Below, in pieces: positions 16,682 through 26,900 of a DNA stretch of 64,000 bases (positions are counted from its first letter, which is position 1; every line of letters begins with the position of its first letter). The DNA is from Chloroflexota bacterium (lineage in GTDB: Bacteria; Chloroflexota; Anaerolineae; Anaerolineales; Villigracilaceae), in NCBI GenBank assembly GCA_016213105.1, contig JACRBN010000001.1:124001-188000 (forward strand), read 5' to 3'. The notes under the pieces are model-generated. The model was not told the DNA's origin. It made no database searches and saw only the letters and a program-made list of their open reading frames with translations. The position numbers were made by a program, and so were the translations under genes.

Positions 16682-17436
16682 TGCCTGTGACTCATCCTGT
16701 CAAAAAATACGAATTCCCCGAGTGTGAGGGGGACGTGCTGCACGTCAACGACCTGCACTTCTCCTACCCCGATGGGCACGTGGCCCTGCGCGGCGTCTCG
16801 CTGCGCCTGTGCGAAGGCGACAAGGTGGCGCTGGTCGGCCCGAACGGCGCGGGAAAAAGCACCCTGATGCTGCACCTGAACGGAATTTTGGGGGGAGGTG
16901 GCGAGATCGAGATCGGCGGCCTGCGCCTCAGCCCCGACCGTTTGCCTGCCATCCGCGCGATGGTTGGACTCGTGTTCCAGAACCCCGACGACCAACTCTT
17001 CTCCCCCACCGTCTTCGAGGACGTGGCCTTCGGTCCGCTGCACATGGGCCTGCCCGAGGACGAAGTGCGCGCGCGCGTGGACTCGGCGCTGGAAGCCGTG
17101 CGCATGTCCGCCTACAAGGAACGCCTCTCGCACCACCTGAGCGTGGGCGAAAAGAAACGCATCGCCATCGCCACCGTGCTCTCGATGAATCCCAAACTGC
17201 TGGTGCTCGACGAACCCTCGGCGGGACTCGACCCGCGCGCCCGCCGCACCCTGATCCACCTGCTGCGCGACCTGCCCATCACCATGCTGGTCTCCACGCA
17301 CGACATGCGACTGGTACAGGAACTCTTCCCCCGCACCATCGTGATGGACGATGGTCAGATCGTGGCCGATGGGCTGACGATGGACATCCTGGAGGACGAG
17401 AAGCTGCTGGAGGCGCACGGGTTGGAGAAGGGATAG
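16681..17436 (+). CDS. cbiO: ECF transporter ATPase CbiO
   Basis: A 251-residue ABC ATPase whose ATG shares one base with the cbiQ stop (TAATG). Motifs in order: Walker A GPNGAGKST near residue 57, Q-loop VFQNPDDQLF near 98, signature LSVGEKKR near 155, Walker B LLVLDEPSAGLD near 178, and the switch His in STHD near 206. It powers cobalt/nickel uptake with CbiM and CbiQ. A strong terminator follows. A 52-codon copy of its 3' end is found 4.9 kb downstream, at 22331. Confidence 0.94.
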   Translation: MPVTHPVKKYEFPECEGDVLHVNDLHFSYPDGHVALRGVSLRLCEGDKVALVGPNGAGKSTLMLHLNGILGGGGEIEIGGLRLSPDRLPAIRAMVGLVFQNPDDQLFSPTVFEDVAFGPLHMGLPEDEVRARVDSALEAVRMSAYKERLSHHLSVGEKKRIAIATVLSMNPKLLVLDEPSAGLDPRARRTLIHLLRDLPITMLVSTHDMRLVQELFPRTIVMDDGQIVADGLTMDILEDEKLLEAHGLEKG

Positions 17437-17456
17437 GCCATCTGTCTTCTTCGAAG

Positions 17457-17484
17457 AAATGCCCTCCCGGTGAGGGCATTTTTG
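17457..17484 (+). terminator. Rho-independent terminator of the cbiMQO operon
   Basis: A 10-bp stem (17457-17466 with 17472-17481), 5-nt loop and a T-rich tail. Confidence 0.9.
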
Positions 17485-17579
17485 TTTTCGTACTTTGGAA
17501 CTTCTTTTCCAATGGAAACGTCAATTTATCACATTCCCCATTCAATCGTTTCCTTGCAGGGCTGTGCGCCTCAGAGAGC

Positions 17580-17707
17580 GTTTCTTAAGTACCAATTTGT
17601 ATAAGAAAAGAGCATTCACCTCAGAGAACAAAGAGTCCACGGAGATATTTTAAGGGTTTTTCCTCAGTGTTCTCTGTGATCTCAGTGGTAAAAAGCCCTT
17701 AAGAAAC
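17580..17707. repeat. Intergenic element bounded by 10-bp inverted repeats
   Basis: GTTTCTTAAG at 17580-17589 is matched by its exact complement at 17698-17707. Inside are partly complementary segments (CCTCAGAGAACA and TGTTCTCTGTGATCTCAG) that can fold into a long imperfect hairpin. There is no coding frame. It resembles small non-coding palindromic repeats, but no second copy is in this window. Downstream, a TATAAT at 17734-17739 may be the -10 box for the gene at 17832. Confidence 0.5.
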
Positions 17708-17831
17708 AAACTCTCAAGGGAGCCAGAGCAGGATATAATCGAAACCGCAACGCAGGTGGACACGACAAGCATACATTCTGCCCACCCCATCCAAATTCGC
17801 AGTCTGAGCGTTTCCCGTCAGGAGGTTATCC

Positions 17832-20800
17832 ATGTCGACCAAAAGTTTCGTTGTTGCGACCCGCGTTCTGAGTGCGTTCCTGATCCTGTGCCTATCCTTT
17901 GGCCCGCTGGGCATGACCCCCGCGCGCGCGGCTGGGGTTCTCCACGTTACCTCCAATGGAAGCGGAGACTGCTCCACTTGGGCCAATGCCTGTTCCCTGC
18001 AAAGCGCATTGACGAACTCCGTCAGCGGGGATGAAATCTGGGTCAAGGCAGGCCATTACAAACCGACCACAGGCACTGACCGCAGCGCCACCTTCCAGCT
18101 CAAAAGCGGAGTGGCTGTGTACGGCGGATTTCGGGGCAACGAATCTGTCCGTTTCGAACGCGACTTTACGGTCCATGTCACCACCCTAAGTGGGGATCTG
18201 CTTGGAAATGACAACGACATCATCCTGCCAGACGAGCCCACCCGCGCCGATAATTCCTATCACGTGGTCACAGGCGCAAGCGGCGCGATCCTGGATGGAT
18301 TCACGGTCACGGCAGGCAATGCGAATGGAAGTCCGTTCCCCAACGATAGCGGCGGTGGCCTTCTCGATCTTTACAGTGGTTCCATATTGACAAACATTCT
18401 CTTCCTCCGAAACACCGGCTGTGGGATAGTGAGCCTGCACAGCGACACAGTTTTGACGGATGTTATCTTCCGTGAAAATTATGGGATAGCTGGCGGTGGA
18501 ATGTATACGGCTAGTCCCTCCAATAATCCGACCTTAACGAGGGTCACCTTCGATAACAACTCCTCGACGACCAATGGCGGCGGCATGTTCGTCGGCCAGG
18601 GAAATTCCACTTTGACGGATGTCGCCTTTATTCACAATTCTGCGAACGTGGGCGGCGGCCTTTACAATGAGTCGGATGGACTGGTGATGAACAACATCAC
18701 CTTCTTCAACAACTCAGCGGTCACGTATGGCGGCGGTATATTGCAGTCCATGTTCGGTCATGTAAACCTGACCAACGCCACCTTTGCAGGCAATTCAGCC
18801 CAAAACGGCGGCGGGGTTGCCAATTTTTCACACTCTGCTGGTTCCACCTCCACCATGATCAATATCACGTTCAACGGGAATACAGCCGACTCAAATGGCG
18901 GCGGCGTTTACAACGATTACGGCTATTTGACCCTCCATAACACGATCCTTTGGGGAAACACTGACCTGAGCGGATTGCAAGTCTACGACACAGGCATTGT
19001 CACGATCAGCGATAGTGTGATCCAGGGAGAATGTTCGATCTACAGCATTTGCTCAAACATCATCACCGAGGATCCCCTGCTCGGGACACTTGGGGATCAT
19101 GGCGGCTTTACGCAAACCATCCCAATCGAGGAAGGTTCCCCAGCCATCAATGCAACCAGCAATAACTGTCCCGCGACCGACCAGCGCGGATTAGCACGAT
19201 CCAATCCCGCCTGTGACATTGGAGCATATGAAATACAAACTTCCAGCGTATTGTATGCAACCCCAGACGGTCTGACCAGCGGAGCTTGTTCCAGTTGGGA
19301 CAATGCCTGTGACCTGCAATATGCCCTGACCAACGCCGTCTCTGGACAAGAGATTTGGGTCCAGGCGGGCCTTTACAAACCCACCACGGGCACCGACCGC
19401 GCCGCCACCTTCCAGCTCAAGAGCGGCGTGTCCGTGTACGGTGGATTCTCGGGGACCGAATCCGCCCGCAGCGAGCGCGACTTTGCCACGAATGTCACCA
19501 CCCTCAGCGGGGATTTGCTTGGAAATGACAACGACAACATCCTGCCAGACGAGCCCACCCGCGCCGAGAATTCCTATCACGTGGTCACAGGCGCAAGCGG
19601 CGCAATCCTGGATGGATTCACGGTCACGGCGGGCAATGCAAATGGAGAGACGTCTTCTTATTATGGTGGTGGGCTATATAACTTCCAAAGCGATCCAGTA
19701 ATTCAAAATGTAATATTCAGCAGCAACACCGCCCGTTATGGTGGAGGCGGAATCTATGACTATGAAAGTCAGCCACAATTGGTGAATATTGTGTTCATCA
19801 ATAATTGGGCTGGTATAGGGGGAGGCATGGATAACGACTATAGCAGCCCAATATTGACGAATGTCTCATTTGTGGATAACTCAGCCTACATGGGGGCAGG
19901 TATGCGCAACAACTTCGGCAGCAGCCCAACGCTGACAAATGTCACCTTTAAAAACAATTCTGCAGACCACGGCGGCGGATTGAACAATTGCGATGACAGC
20001 AATCCAATATTAATTTCCGTTGTTTTTAATGGGAATACAGCCATGGGAGACAATAACGGAAGCGGCGGAAACGGCGGAGCCATGTTGAATGTAGAAAACA
20101 GCAAGCCGATATTGGTGAATGTGGAATTTCTCAACAACACGGCTGATTACGGTGGCGGAATATCCAATTACTACAGCAGTGCCACGCTAACAAATGTAAC
20201 ATTCAGCAAAAACTCGGCCATGTACGGAGGAGGAATATATGGAACGTATGATCAATATCATATTTCCGAGTTAACCAATGTGACCTTTACGGATAATTCG
20301 GCGGACGGATATTATTGGGGAATTCGCCGTGGATATGGAGGTGGAATTTACGCCTATGGTGGAAACCTGAAGCTATTGAACGTAACATTTAGCAGCAATA
20401 CCGCCTTTGATAGTGGCGGCGGAATATACACCACCAATGGCGCCCTTGACCTAAAAAACGTCACCTTTGCCAACAACTCTGCCAACTATTCTGGGGGCGG
20501 AATACTTGATGAAAGTAGTGACATAACAATAAAAAACTCGATTCTTTGGCAAAACATCTCTCCACATGGCGCACAAATTTACAATACTTATAGTACTCCC
20601 ACTATCAGCGATAGCGTCGTGCAAGGTGGCTATGCAGGTGGGACAAACATCATCACTGATGATCCAAAACTGGGCACCCTGGGCAATTATGGCGGCTTTA
20701 CCCCAACCATCCCGCTCCTGGCGGGTTCATCCGCGATCGATGCAGGGAATGACAACACCTGTACCGAAACCGATCAACGTGGTGTGACTCGCCCGCAGGG

Positions 20801-22268
20801 ATTGCATTGCGACATTGGCGCTTATGAGGCAATAGAAGATACAACACTCCCCGAAACTTCCATCTTGAGCGCTCCGCCCGCGTTTGACAAGGATAATACT
20901 CCCACCTTCACATTCAGTGGAGACGATGGAGTGAATAGCGGCATTTCCGTTTTCTTGTGCCGTGTGGATGACAGTCCCTACACCACTTGCGCCAGTCCGT
21001 ATACATTGAACACACTCTCCGAGGGCGCACACACCTTTGATGTCTACGCCATCGACCTGGCCGGGACCGCCGACCCATCCCCAGCATCCCATGCCTGGAC
21101 GGTGGAAACCGTCGCCCCCGAAACCTCGTTCCTGACCACTCCACCCGTATTGGATAACGACATTACTCCCACCTTCACCTTCGACGGCGACGACGGTGCG
21201 GGCAGCGGGTTGGATGTTTTCCTGTGCAGGGTCGACACTGGCGAGTTTGCGCCTTGCAGCAGTCCGTTCACATCATCCGCGCTGGCAGATGGCCCGCACA
21301 CCTTCGAAGTCTACGCCATCGACCTGGCGGGGAACGCCGACCCGTCCCCTGCATCCCACGCCTGGAGCGTTGAAACAGAAGCGCCGATCATTCTTTCCAT
21401 CACCCGCGCCAATCCCAACCCGACCGACCTGGCCAGCGTGGACTTCACCGTGACCTTCTCCGAACCCGTCACAGGCGTGGATGGGAGCGGGCCAGCCTTC
21501 GACGACTTCATCCTCGCGACCAGCGCTGGGATCAGCGGCGCCTCGGTGACAGCCGTGAACGGTTCAGGCGACACCTACACCGTAACGGTCGACACAGGCA
21601 GCGGCAACGGCACACTCAGACTCGATGTGATCGGCGGCGGCAATATCCAGGACGCCGCCAATAATCCGCTGGCGGGTGGATTTACCACGGGTGAAGTCTA
21701 CAGCCTCATCAAAACCGCCACGTTCACAGACGTGCCGCTTTCCAATTGGGCCAGCCGATTCATCGAGCAGCTGTATTACAACGGAATCACCGGCGGCTGC
21801 TCCACTTCTCCGCTGATGTACTGTCCCGACTCCACCGTCACCCGTGCCCAAATGGCCGTCTTCCTGCTGGTCGCCGAGCATGGCACGGGCTACACTCCGC
21901 CCGATGCGGTCGGCATCTTCAACGATGTCCCCGCCGACAACGGCTTTGCCAAATGGATCGAGCAACTGGCCGCTGAAGGCATCACCGGTGGCTGTGGCGG
22001 GGGCAATTATTGCCCCAATACCCCCGTCACCCGTGAACAGATGGCCGTCTTCCTGCTGGTCGCCAAGTATGGCAGCGGCTACACTCCGCCCGCCGCGAGC
22101 GGAATCTTTGCGGATGTACCCGCCGATTATCCCTTTGCCCCCTGGATCGAAGCCTTGGCCGCCGAGGGCATCACTGGCGGCTGCGGCGGCGGCAACTTCT
22201 GCCCCAAGGGAACTGTCAACCGCGCCCAGATGGCGGTATTCCTCGTTATGGCTTTCAATCTGCCGTAA
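17832..22268 (+). CDS. SLH-anchored surface protein with two beta-helix domains and Ig-like repeats
   Basis: A 1478-residue exported protein. A signal peptide (cleavage near TPARA) is followed by two parallel beta-helix regions of the choice-of-anchor type (about 35-470 and 470-1000), each built of about 20-residue LTNVTFxxNSAxxxGGG turns and ending in TDQRGxxRP...CDIGAYE. Two Ig-like repeats (about 1001-1090 and 1093-1180; PETS...PTFTF...SHAW) and one larger Big-like domain (about 1183-1290) lead to three SLH repeats (about 1294-1478). SLH repeats bind cell-wall polymers, so this is a cell-surface adhesin or carbohydrate-interacting protein. AGGAGG precedes the ATG. No small partner gene lies upstream, unlike in several later modules. 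Confidence 0.9.
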   Translation: MSTKSFVVATRVLSAFLILCLSFGPLGMTPARAAGVLHVTSNGSGDCSTWANACSLQSALTNSVSGDEIWVKAGHYKPTTGTDRSATFQLKSGVAVYGGFRGNESVRFERDFTVHVTTLSGDLLGNDNDIILPDEPTRADNSYHVVTGASGAILDGFTVTAGNANGSPFPNDSGGGLLDLYSGSILTNILFLRNTGCGIVSLHSDTVLTDVIFRENYGIAGGGMYTASPSNNPTLTRVTFDNNSSTTNGGGMFVGQGNSTLTDVAFIHNSANVGGGLYNESDGLVMNNITFFNNSAVTYGGGILQSMFGHVNLTNATFAGNSAQNGGGVANFSHSAGSTSTMINITFNGNTADSNGGGVYNDYGYLTLHNTILWGNTDLSGLQVYDTGIVTISDSVIQGECSIYSICSNIITEDPLLGTLGDHGGFTQTIPIEEGSPAINATSNNCPATDQRGLARSNPACDIGAYEIQTSSVLYATPDGLTSGACSSWDNACDLQYALTNAVSGQEIWVQAGLYKPTTGTDRAATFQLKSGVSVYGGFSGTESARSERDFATNVTTLSGDLLGNDNDNILPDEPTRAENSYHVVTGASGAILDGFTVTAGNANGETSSYYGGGLYNFQSDPVIQNVIFSSNTARYGGGGIYDYESQPQLVNIVFINNWAGIGGGMDNDYSSPILTNVSFVDNSAYMGAGMRNNFGSSPTLTNVTFKNNSADHGGGLNNCDDSNPILISVVFNGNTAMGDNNGSGGNGGAMLNVENSKPILVNVEFLNNTADYGGGISNYYSSATLTNVTFSKNSAMYGGGIYGTYDQYHISELTNVTFTDNSADGYYWGIRRGYGGGIYAYGGNLKLLNVTFSSNTAFDSGGGIYTTNGALDLKNVTFANNSANYSGGGILDESSDITIKNSILWQNISPHGAQIYNTYSTPTISDSVVQGGYAGGTNIITDDPKLGTLGNYGGFTPTIPLLAGSSAIDAGNDNTCTETDQRGVTRPQGLHCDIGAYEAIEDTTLPETSILSAPPAFDKDNTPTFTFSGDDGVNSGISVFLCRVDDSPYTTCASPYTLNTLSEGAHTFDVYAIDLAGTADPSPASHAWTVETVAPETSFLTTPPVLDNDITPTFTFDGDDGAGSGLDVFLCRVDTGEFAPCSSPFTSSALADGPHTFEVYAIDLAGNADPSPASHAWSVETEAPIILSITRANPNPTDLASVDFTVTFSEPVTGVDGSGPAFDDFILATSAGISGASVTAVNGSGDTYTVTVDTGSGNGTLRLDVIGGGNIQDAANNPLAGGFTTGEVYSLIKTATFTDVPLSNWASRFIEQLYYNGITGGCSTSPLMYCPDSTVTRAQMAVFLLVAEHGTGYTPPDAVGIFNDVPADNGFAKWIEQLAAEGITGGCGGGNYCPNTPVTREQMAVFLLVAKYGSGYTPPAASGIFADVPADYPFAPWIEALAAEGITGGCGGGNFCPKGTVNRAQMAVFLVMAFNLP

Positions 22269-22284
22269 AATAACCGGCAACGCT

Positions 22285-22319
22285 AAAAAACGCTTCCAGC
22301 AACGGAAGCGTTTTTGTTT
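22285..22319 (+). terminator. Rho-independent terminator (duplicated with the one at 27162)
   Basis: A 12-bp stem (22286-22297 with 22304-22315) and a T-rich tail. The flanking sequence, from the end of the SLH region to CGCCAGGG at 22328, recurs at 27145-27206. Confidence 0.93.
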
Positions 22320-22330
22320 CCGCCAGGGAC

Positions 22331-22486
22331 GTCATGCTCGTCCCCACCCATGTCATGGCCTTGGCGCGGGAGTTGTTCCCCCGCACCGTGGTCATGGACG
22401 ATGGTCAAATCGTGGCGGATGGGTTAACGGCTGAGATCCTGGAGGACGAGAAGCTGCTGGAGGCGCACGGGTTGGAGAAGCCGTGA
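22331..22486 (+). pseudogene. Remnant of a cbiO-like ABC ATPase gene (3' end only)
   Basis: The 52-codon open stretch reads VMLVPTHVMALARELFPRTV... and aligns without gaps to the last 50 residues of CbiO (16681-17436). The final 45 nt before the last codon (22436-22480) are identical to 17386-17430. It has no Walker A, signature or Walker B region and the switch Asp of STHD is replaced (PTHV). It therefore cannot be a working ATPase. It lies just after the first SLH gene's terminator, so that gene is flanked by two cbiO 3' ends. Confidence 0.88.
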
Positions 22487-22538
22487 GAGAGATTTCATAA
22501 CTCTTTTGTGTTTGCAAATCAAGTGATATTTGTCATTT

Positions 22539-22555
22539 AGGCAGGAAACCTGCCT
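22539..22555. other. Short perfect hairpin between convergent sequences
   Basis: AGGCAGG-AAA-CCTGCCT is a perfect 7-bp hairpin, lacking a T-run, between the cbiO remnant and the end of the LuxR gene. It may weakly terminate the LuxR transcript. Confidence 0.4.
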
Positions 22556-22628
22556 GAATTGTATTGCTTTGAATTAGAAAATACCGAAAAAGGAGTCCCC
22601 CACATTCTCGATTCCCAAACAGTTGTCT

Positions 22629-23792
22629 TCACAACTCCTTCTTTTGAAGCATACTGCGGGCAATCCATCCCAATCGGTAGCGATTGGGCGCTTCAAGGGT
22701 TTTCATCAGAATGGTAACGTGATTTTTGACTGTGCTCACGGTGATATTCAATTCCAGGGCGATCTGCTGGTTACTCTTCTCATCTGCCAATAAACGCATC
22801 ACTTCGCGCTGACGGGGGGTCAGTGTTTTCGGCGTTTGATCTTCCACTTTGTATTCCGGCAAGGTCAGGCGCAAGATACGGGGCAGGACGAATAAGTGAA
22901 CCAACACCAAAGCCGCCTGAACGATCAAGAACGGACGCATGGCGCGCGCCAGCACTTGCGGGTCTGAAGGCACGCCCGAATCGGACACGAGGGAATTGGA
23001 AACCAGATAAGTGATCAACCCCAACAAGAGAAACAAAGCCAACGAAATAAGCAAGGAAACGCGCGTGACTAGCAGATCCGGCTCTCTGCGCGAACCCGCA
23101 TGGATGACCGTCGCGCCTGTAAAGATGATCATCAACCCAAGCGAGGTAAACAGCCCAACCTGGGAATCCGACAAAGACAATCGTCCACGCGCAATCAAGA
23201 GCATGGGGATGATCGCCAGGACTAGAAATAAAAAAGTATAACGCTTCAGGGCGGATCTCGATTCAGATTTCACATCCGTATTCAGTCTGGACATGCCGCG
23301 CCAGGTGACGAATGCCAGCCCCAGTACGATAACCAGGAAAAGGATGTTACGAAGCGTATCCAAACTCGAAGGGAGGCGAAAGATCATTCCTTGTGAAGAC
23401 AGGGAAACCAGCCAGAGCACATTCAGCGTCATCTGTAGCGCAAAAACTACCAACAAAATCGTTTTTGCATGTTTGTGCTGGGGCTGCAAATTTCCATCCT
23501 CATAGTCTTCCAAAAAGTATAAGAAGACAAATAAAAGCCCAGGCAAAATGAACAACCTGCGAACCGCAAAAAAAATATCCGAATTTGCCAGACCGAAACC
23601 AGCCAGACAGGCATCCACACTCGTTTGGACTATGAAGAAGAACAGGGCAACCAACTGATTGGATGATTCGGCGTATCCCTGTCTCATGCGTCTGACATGC
23701 CCGATGGTGATAAAGACCAAAATAATCAGCAGGGAAATGAAATTGATCACCAGGTCATTGAGAAAGAATTTATCGAAATACGTTTCAGGCAT
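22629..23792 (-). CDS. Membrane-embedded LuxR-family regulator
   Basis: A 387-residue protein with about seven to eight hydrophobic helices in residues 1-300 and a C-terminal LuxR/GerE helix-turn-helix (LTPRQREVMRLLADEKSNQQIALELNITVSTVKNHVTILMKTL, about 325-380). No response-regulator receiver domain is present, so the signal is probably sensed by the membrane part. It lies between two SLH genes and points away from the second one (23939), a position that suggests control of that gene or of itself. The ATG lies only 6 bp from a TAGAAT -10 box, so the mRNA may be leaderless. Confidence 0.85.
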   Translation of the reverse strand: MPETYFDKFFLNDLVINFISLLIILVFITIGHVRRMRQGYAESSNQLVALFFFIVQTSVDACLAGFGLANSDIFFAVRRLFILPGLLFVFLYFLEDYEDGNLQPQHKHAKTILLVVFALQMTLNVLWLVSLSSQGMIFRLPSSLDTLRNILFLVIVLGLAFVTWRGMSRLNTDVKSESRSALKRYTFLFLVLAIIPMLLIARGRLSLSDSQVGLFTSLGLMIIFTGATVIHAGSRREPDLLVTRVSLLISLALFLLLGLITYLVSNSLVSDSGVPSDPQVLARAMRPFLIVQAALVLVHLFVLPRILRLTLPEYKVEDQTPKTLTPRQREVMRLLADEKSNQQIALELNITVSTVKNHVTILMKTLEAPNRYRLGWIARSMLQKKEL

Positions 23793-23798
23793 AAATGA

Positions 23799-23804
23799 AT
23801 TCTA
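23799..23804 (-). promoter_or_regulatory. -10 box predicting a leaderless LuxR mRNA
   Basis: On the minus strand TAGAAT is followed by 6 nt and then the ATG at 23792. This is the same -10-to-ATG distance as at several other genes in the window. No convincing -35 box or direct repeat was seen. Confidence 0.5.
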
Positions 23805-23938
23805 TCATTTTTGAAAGATTCCACCCTACCAGTACTTTAACTGTACCATCATTTTTAATCATTAAGGGTATACATCTAAATTATCAGAAGCTGCTTTGAG
23901 CAATTAAAACGACACTATCTTTCTACCAGGAGAATACT

Positions 23939-26900
23939 ATGAAGCACAGATTTTTGAACTTTTGGTCGGTTGTTCCGATCCTGCTGGCGCTGACATTCAG
24001 CGCAGCGAACCTTACCCCCGCGTCTGCAGCGGCAACCATTATCGTCTCCAATGCCAACGATAGCGGCGCAGGCTCCCTGCGCCAAGCCATCGCAGATGCA
24101 GGAGAAGGTGATACGATTACCTTCGCGGGCGATTACGCCATCCAGCTTGCCAGCGAACTGACTATTGGCAGTGACTTGACCATCGATGGGTCGGGACACA
24201 GCATCAGCGTCAGCGGCGATACCACTGGGGACGGCGCGGGTGATGTGCGTGTGTTTTACGTCAATACCGGCGTCTTCTTTAACCTGAATAATCTCACCGT
24301 TACAAAGGGGCAGGCAATTGGCAACTTTGGCGGCGGCCTCTACAACAATAATGGCACGGTAACCATAACGAACAGCACCTTCTCTGGCAACAGTGCAGAC
24401 CAGGGCAGCAGCATCTACAACGATAACGGCACGGTAAACGTAACAACCAGTACCTTTTCTGGCAACAGCGCAGTCTTCGGCGCTGGCCTCTTCAATAAAA
24501 GCGGCGGCGTGATGACCGTAACAAACAGCACGCTTTCTGACAACAGTGCCAGTGTTGGCGGCGGCATCTTCAATTATGGCGCACTGACTGTGGACAATAG
24601 CACTTTCACTGGCAACAGCGCAATAGATGCAGGCGGCGGCGGTATCGTCAACACTGGCACTTTGGATGTGACGAACAGCACTTTCTCTGGTAACACTGCC
24701 AAGGGTGGCGGCGGCATCTACAACACTGGCACAGCAAATGTGGCGAACAGCACCTTCTCTGAGAACAGCACGACAATTATCGGCGGCGGTGGTATCTTCA
24801 GCACTGGCACGCTCACAGCGCTGAACACAACCTTTTCCGGTAACAATACAGACACCACGGGCGGCGGCATCTACAGCAGCGGTTCGGCGACGGTGAAAAA
24901 CACCTTGGTGGTCAAGGGAACAGCCGGCGATAACTGCTTTGGCACGCTTGATGGAACAGCCAACGCAGCGGATGACGGCAGTTGCGGCGCGAGTTTTGCC
25001 AATACACCCAACCTCCACCTTGGGACGCTCGGAAATTACGGCGGACCCACCCAAACCATCCCGCTCCTGATTTTTTCCGATGCCATCAACATGGGCGATA
25101 ATGCCACCTGCTCTGCCGCCTCGGTGAATGGCAAAGACCAGCGCGGCAAAGCACGCGATGCGGCCTGCGATATGGGCGCGTATGAATTTGAATTCAGCCA
25201 GGCTGGCCCCACTTTCACCGTCACCACCGCCGCCGATTACGATGACAACGCTTGCTCGGATGCAAACTGCACCCTACGCGAAGCGCTCAACGCGGCCAAC
25301 GCGAACAGCGATGCGAATACCATCACTTTTGCCGCGAACTACACCATCACGCTCGGCAATCAATTGCCCGCCGTGACGACTGCCATCGTCATCAACGGCA
25401 ATGGCCTGGCGAACACCATCGTCCAGGCCTCCGACTGTAACCCGGTTACCCTGCCGAACAACTGCACACCTGCGGCCTATCGCGTTTTTGAAGTCAGTGC
25501 AGCCGGCGACTTGACTCTTGACGGTCTGACTGTGCAGAACGGGGCTTGCAGCGGGCTGTGCTCCACAAGTGGGTCAAGGGGCGGCGGCGTTTATAACGCA
25601 GGAACGATGACAATTTCCAATGTGGCTTTTAGCCAAAATTCTGCGAATAATAATGGCGGCGGGATGTACAACGCCATCGGCAGCAACGCGACCCTGACAA
25701 ACGTGACTTTTAGCGCCAACCTTGGCGCCGGCCCATACGGCGGCGGTGGAATGGCCAACAGCGGCAGCAACCCAATCTTAACCAACGTAACTTTCTCCGA
25801 CAACTTTGCAGGCGGTCTCGTCAACGGTACAACGTATGATGGTCTTGGCGGCGGAATGTTCAACTACGGCAGCAGCCCACAGTTGACGAACGTCATCTTT
25901 AGCCAAAATTCAACCAATACCTTTGGCTACGGCGGCGGGATGTACAACGAGAACAACAGCAGCCCAACGTTGACAAATGTGACTTTCTCGGACAACTGGG
26001 CAGGCGCGGGTGGCGGGATGTACAACAGCAATAGTAGCAGCCCTGCGCTGACAGATGTGCTATTCAGCGCCAACTCAACCCTGAGCAGGGGCGGCGGGAT
26101 GTACAACGAGAACAACAGCAACCCAACGCTGACAAATGTGACTTTCTCAGGGAACACGGCGGGACCTCAGGGCGGCGGGATGTACAACAATAGCAATCCG
26201 ACGCTGATGAATGTGACCTTCTCCGGCAATTCTGCAGCCAGTGGCGGCGGGATGTTCAACGGCAGCGGGGTTCCCACGCTGACAAATACCATCATTGCCA
26301 ATAGCGCAAGCGGCGGAGATTGTTCCGGGACGCTGAACGCCGCATCCACTTACAATTTGATCGAAGGCAGCTCCTGCGGGTTGACCGATGGCGTGAATGG
26401 CAACATCGTTGGGCAAGACCCCATGCTTGACATTCTTGCCGATAACAGTGGTTTCACCCAAACCCATGCCCTGCTAGCTGGTTCACCCGCCACAGATTCG
26501 GGTACGAATACCGGTTGCCCGGCTACCGATCAGCGTGGGTTGACACGTCCACAGGGGAGTCATTGTGATATTGGCGCGTATGAGTATAAATACTCAACCT
26601 TTGCCGATGTGCCACTCACCTATTGGGCCAATAGCTTTATTGAGCGTCTCTACAACAACGGCATCACCGGCGGCTGCTCCGCCTCCCCGCTGATGTATTG
26701 TCCCGACTCCACCGTCACCCGCGCGCAGATGGCCGTCTTCCTGCTGGTCGCCGAGCATGGCACGGGTTACACTCCGCCCGATGCGGTCGGCATCTTCAAC
26801 GATGTCCCCGCCAGCAACGGCTTTGCCAAATGGATCGAGCAACTGGCCGCTGAAGGCATCACCGGTGGCTGTGGCGGGGGCAATTATTGCCCCAATACCC

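Noticed and set aside
23848-23863. ATCATT direct repeat (10-bp period) before the SLH gene at 23939
   Set aside because: The region is AT-rich, the distance to TATACA is 5 bp instead of 8, and no second example exists; chance is likely.
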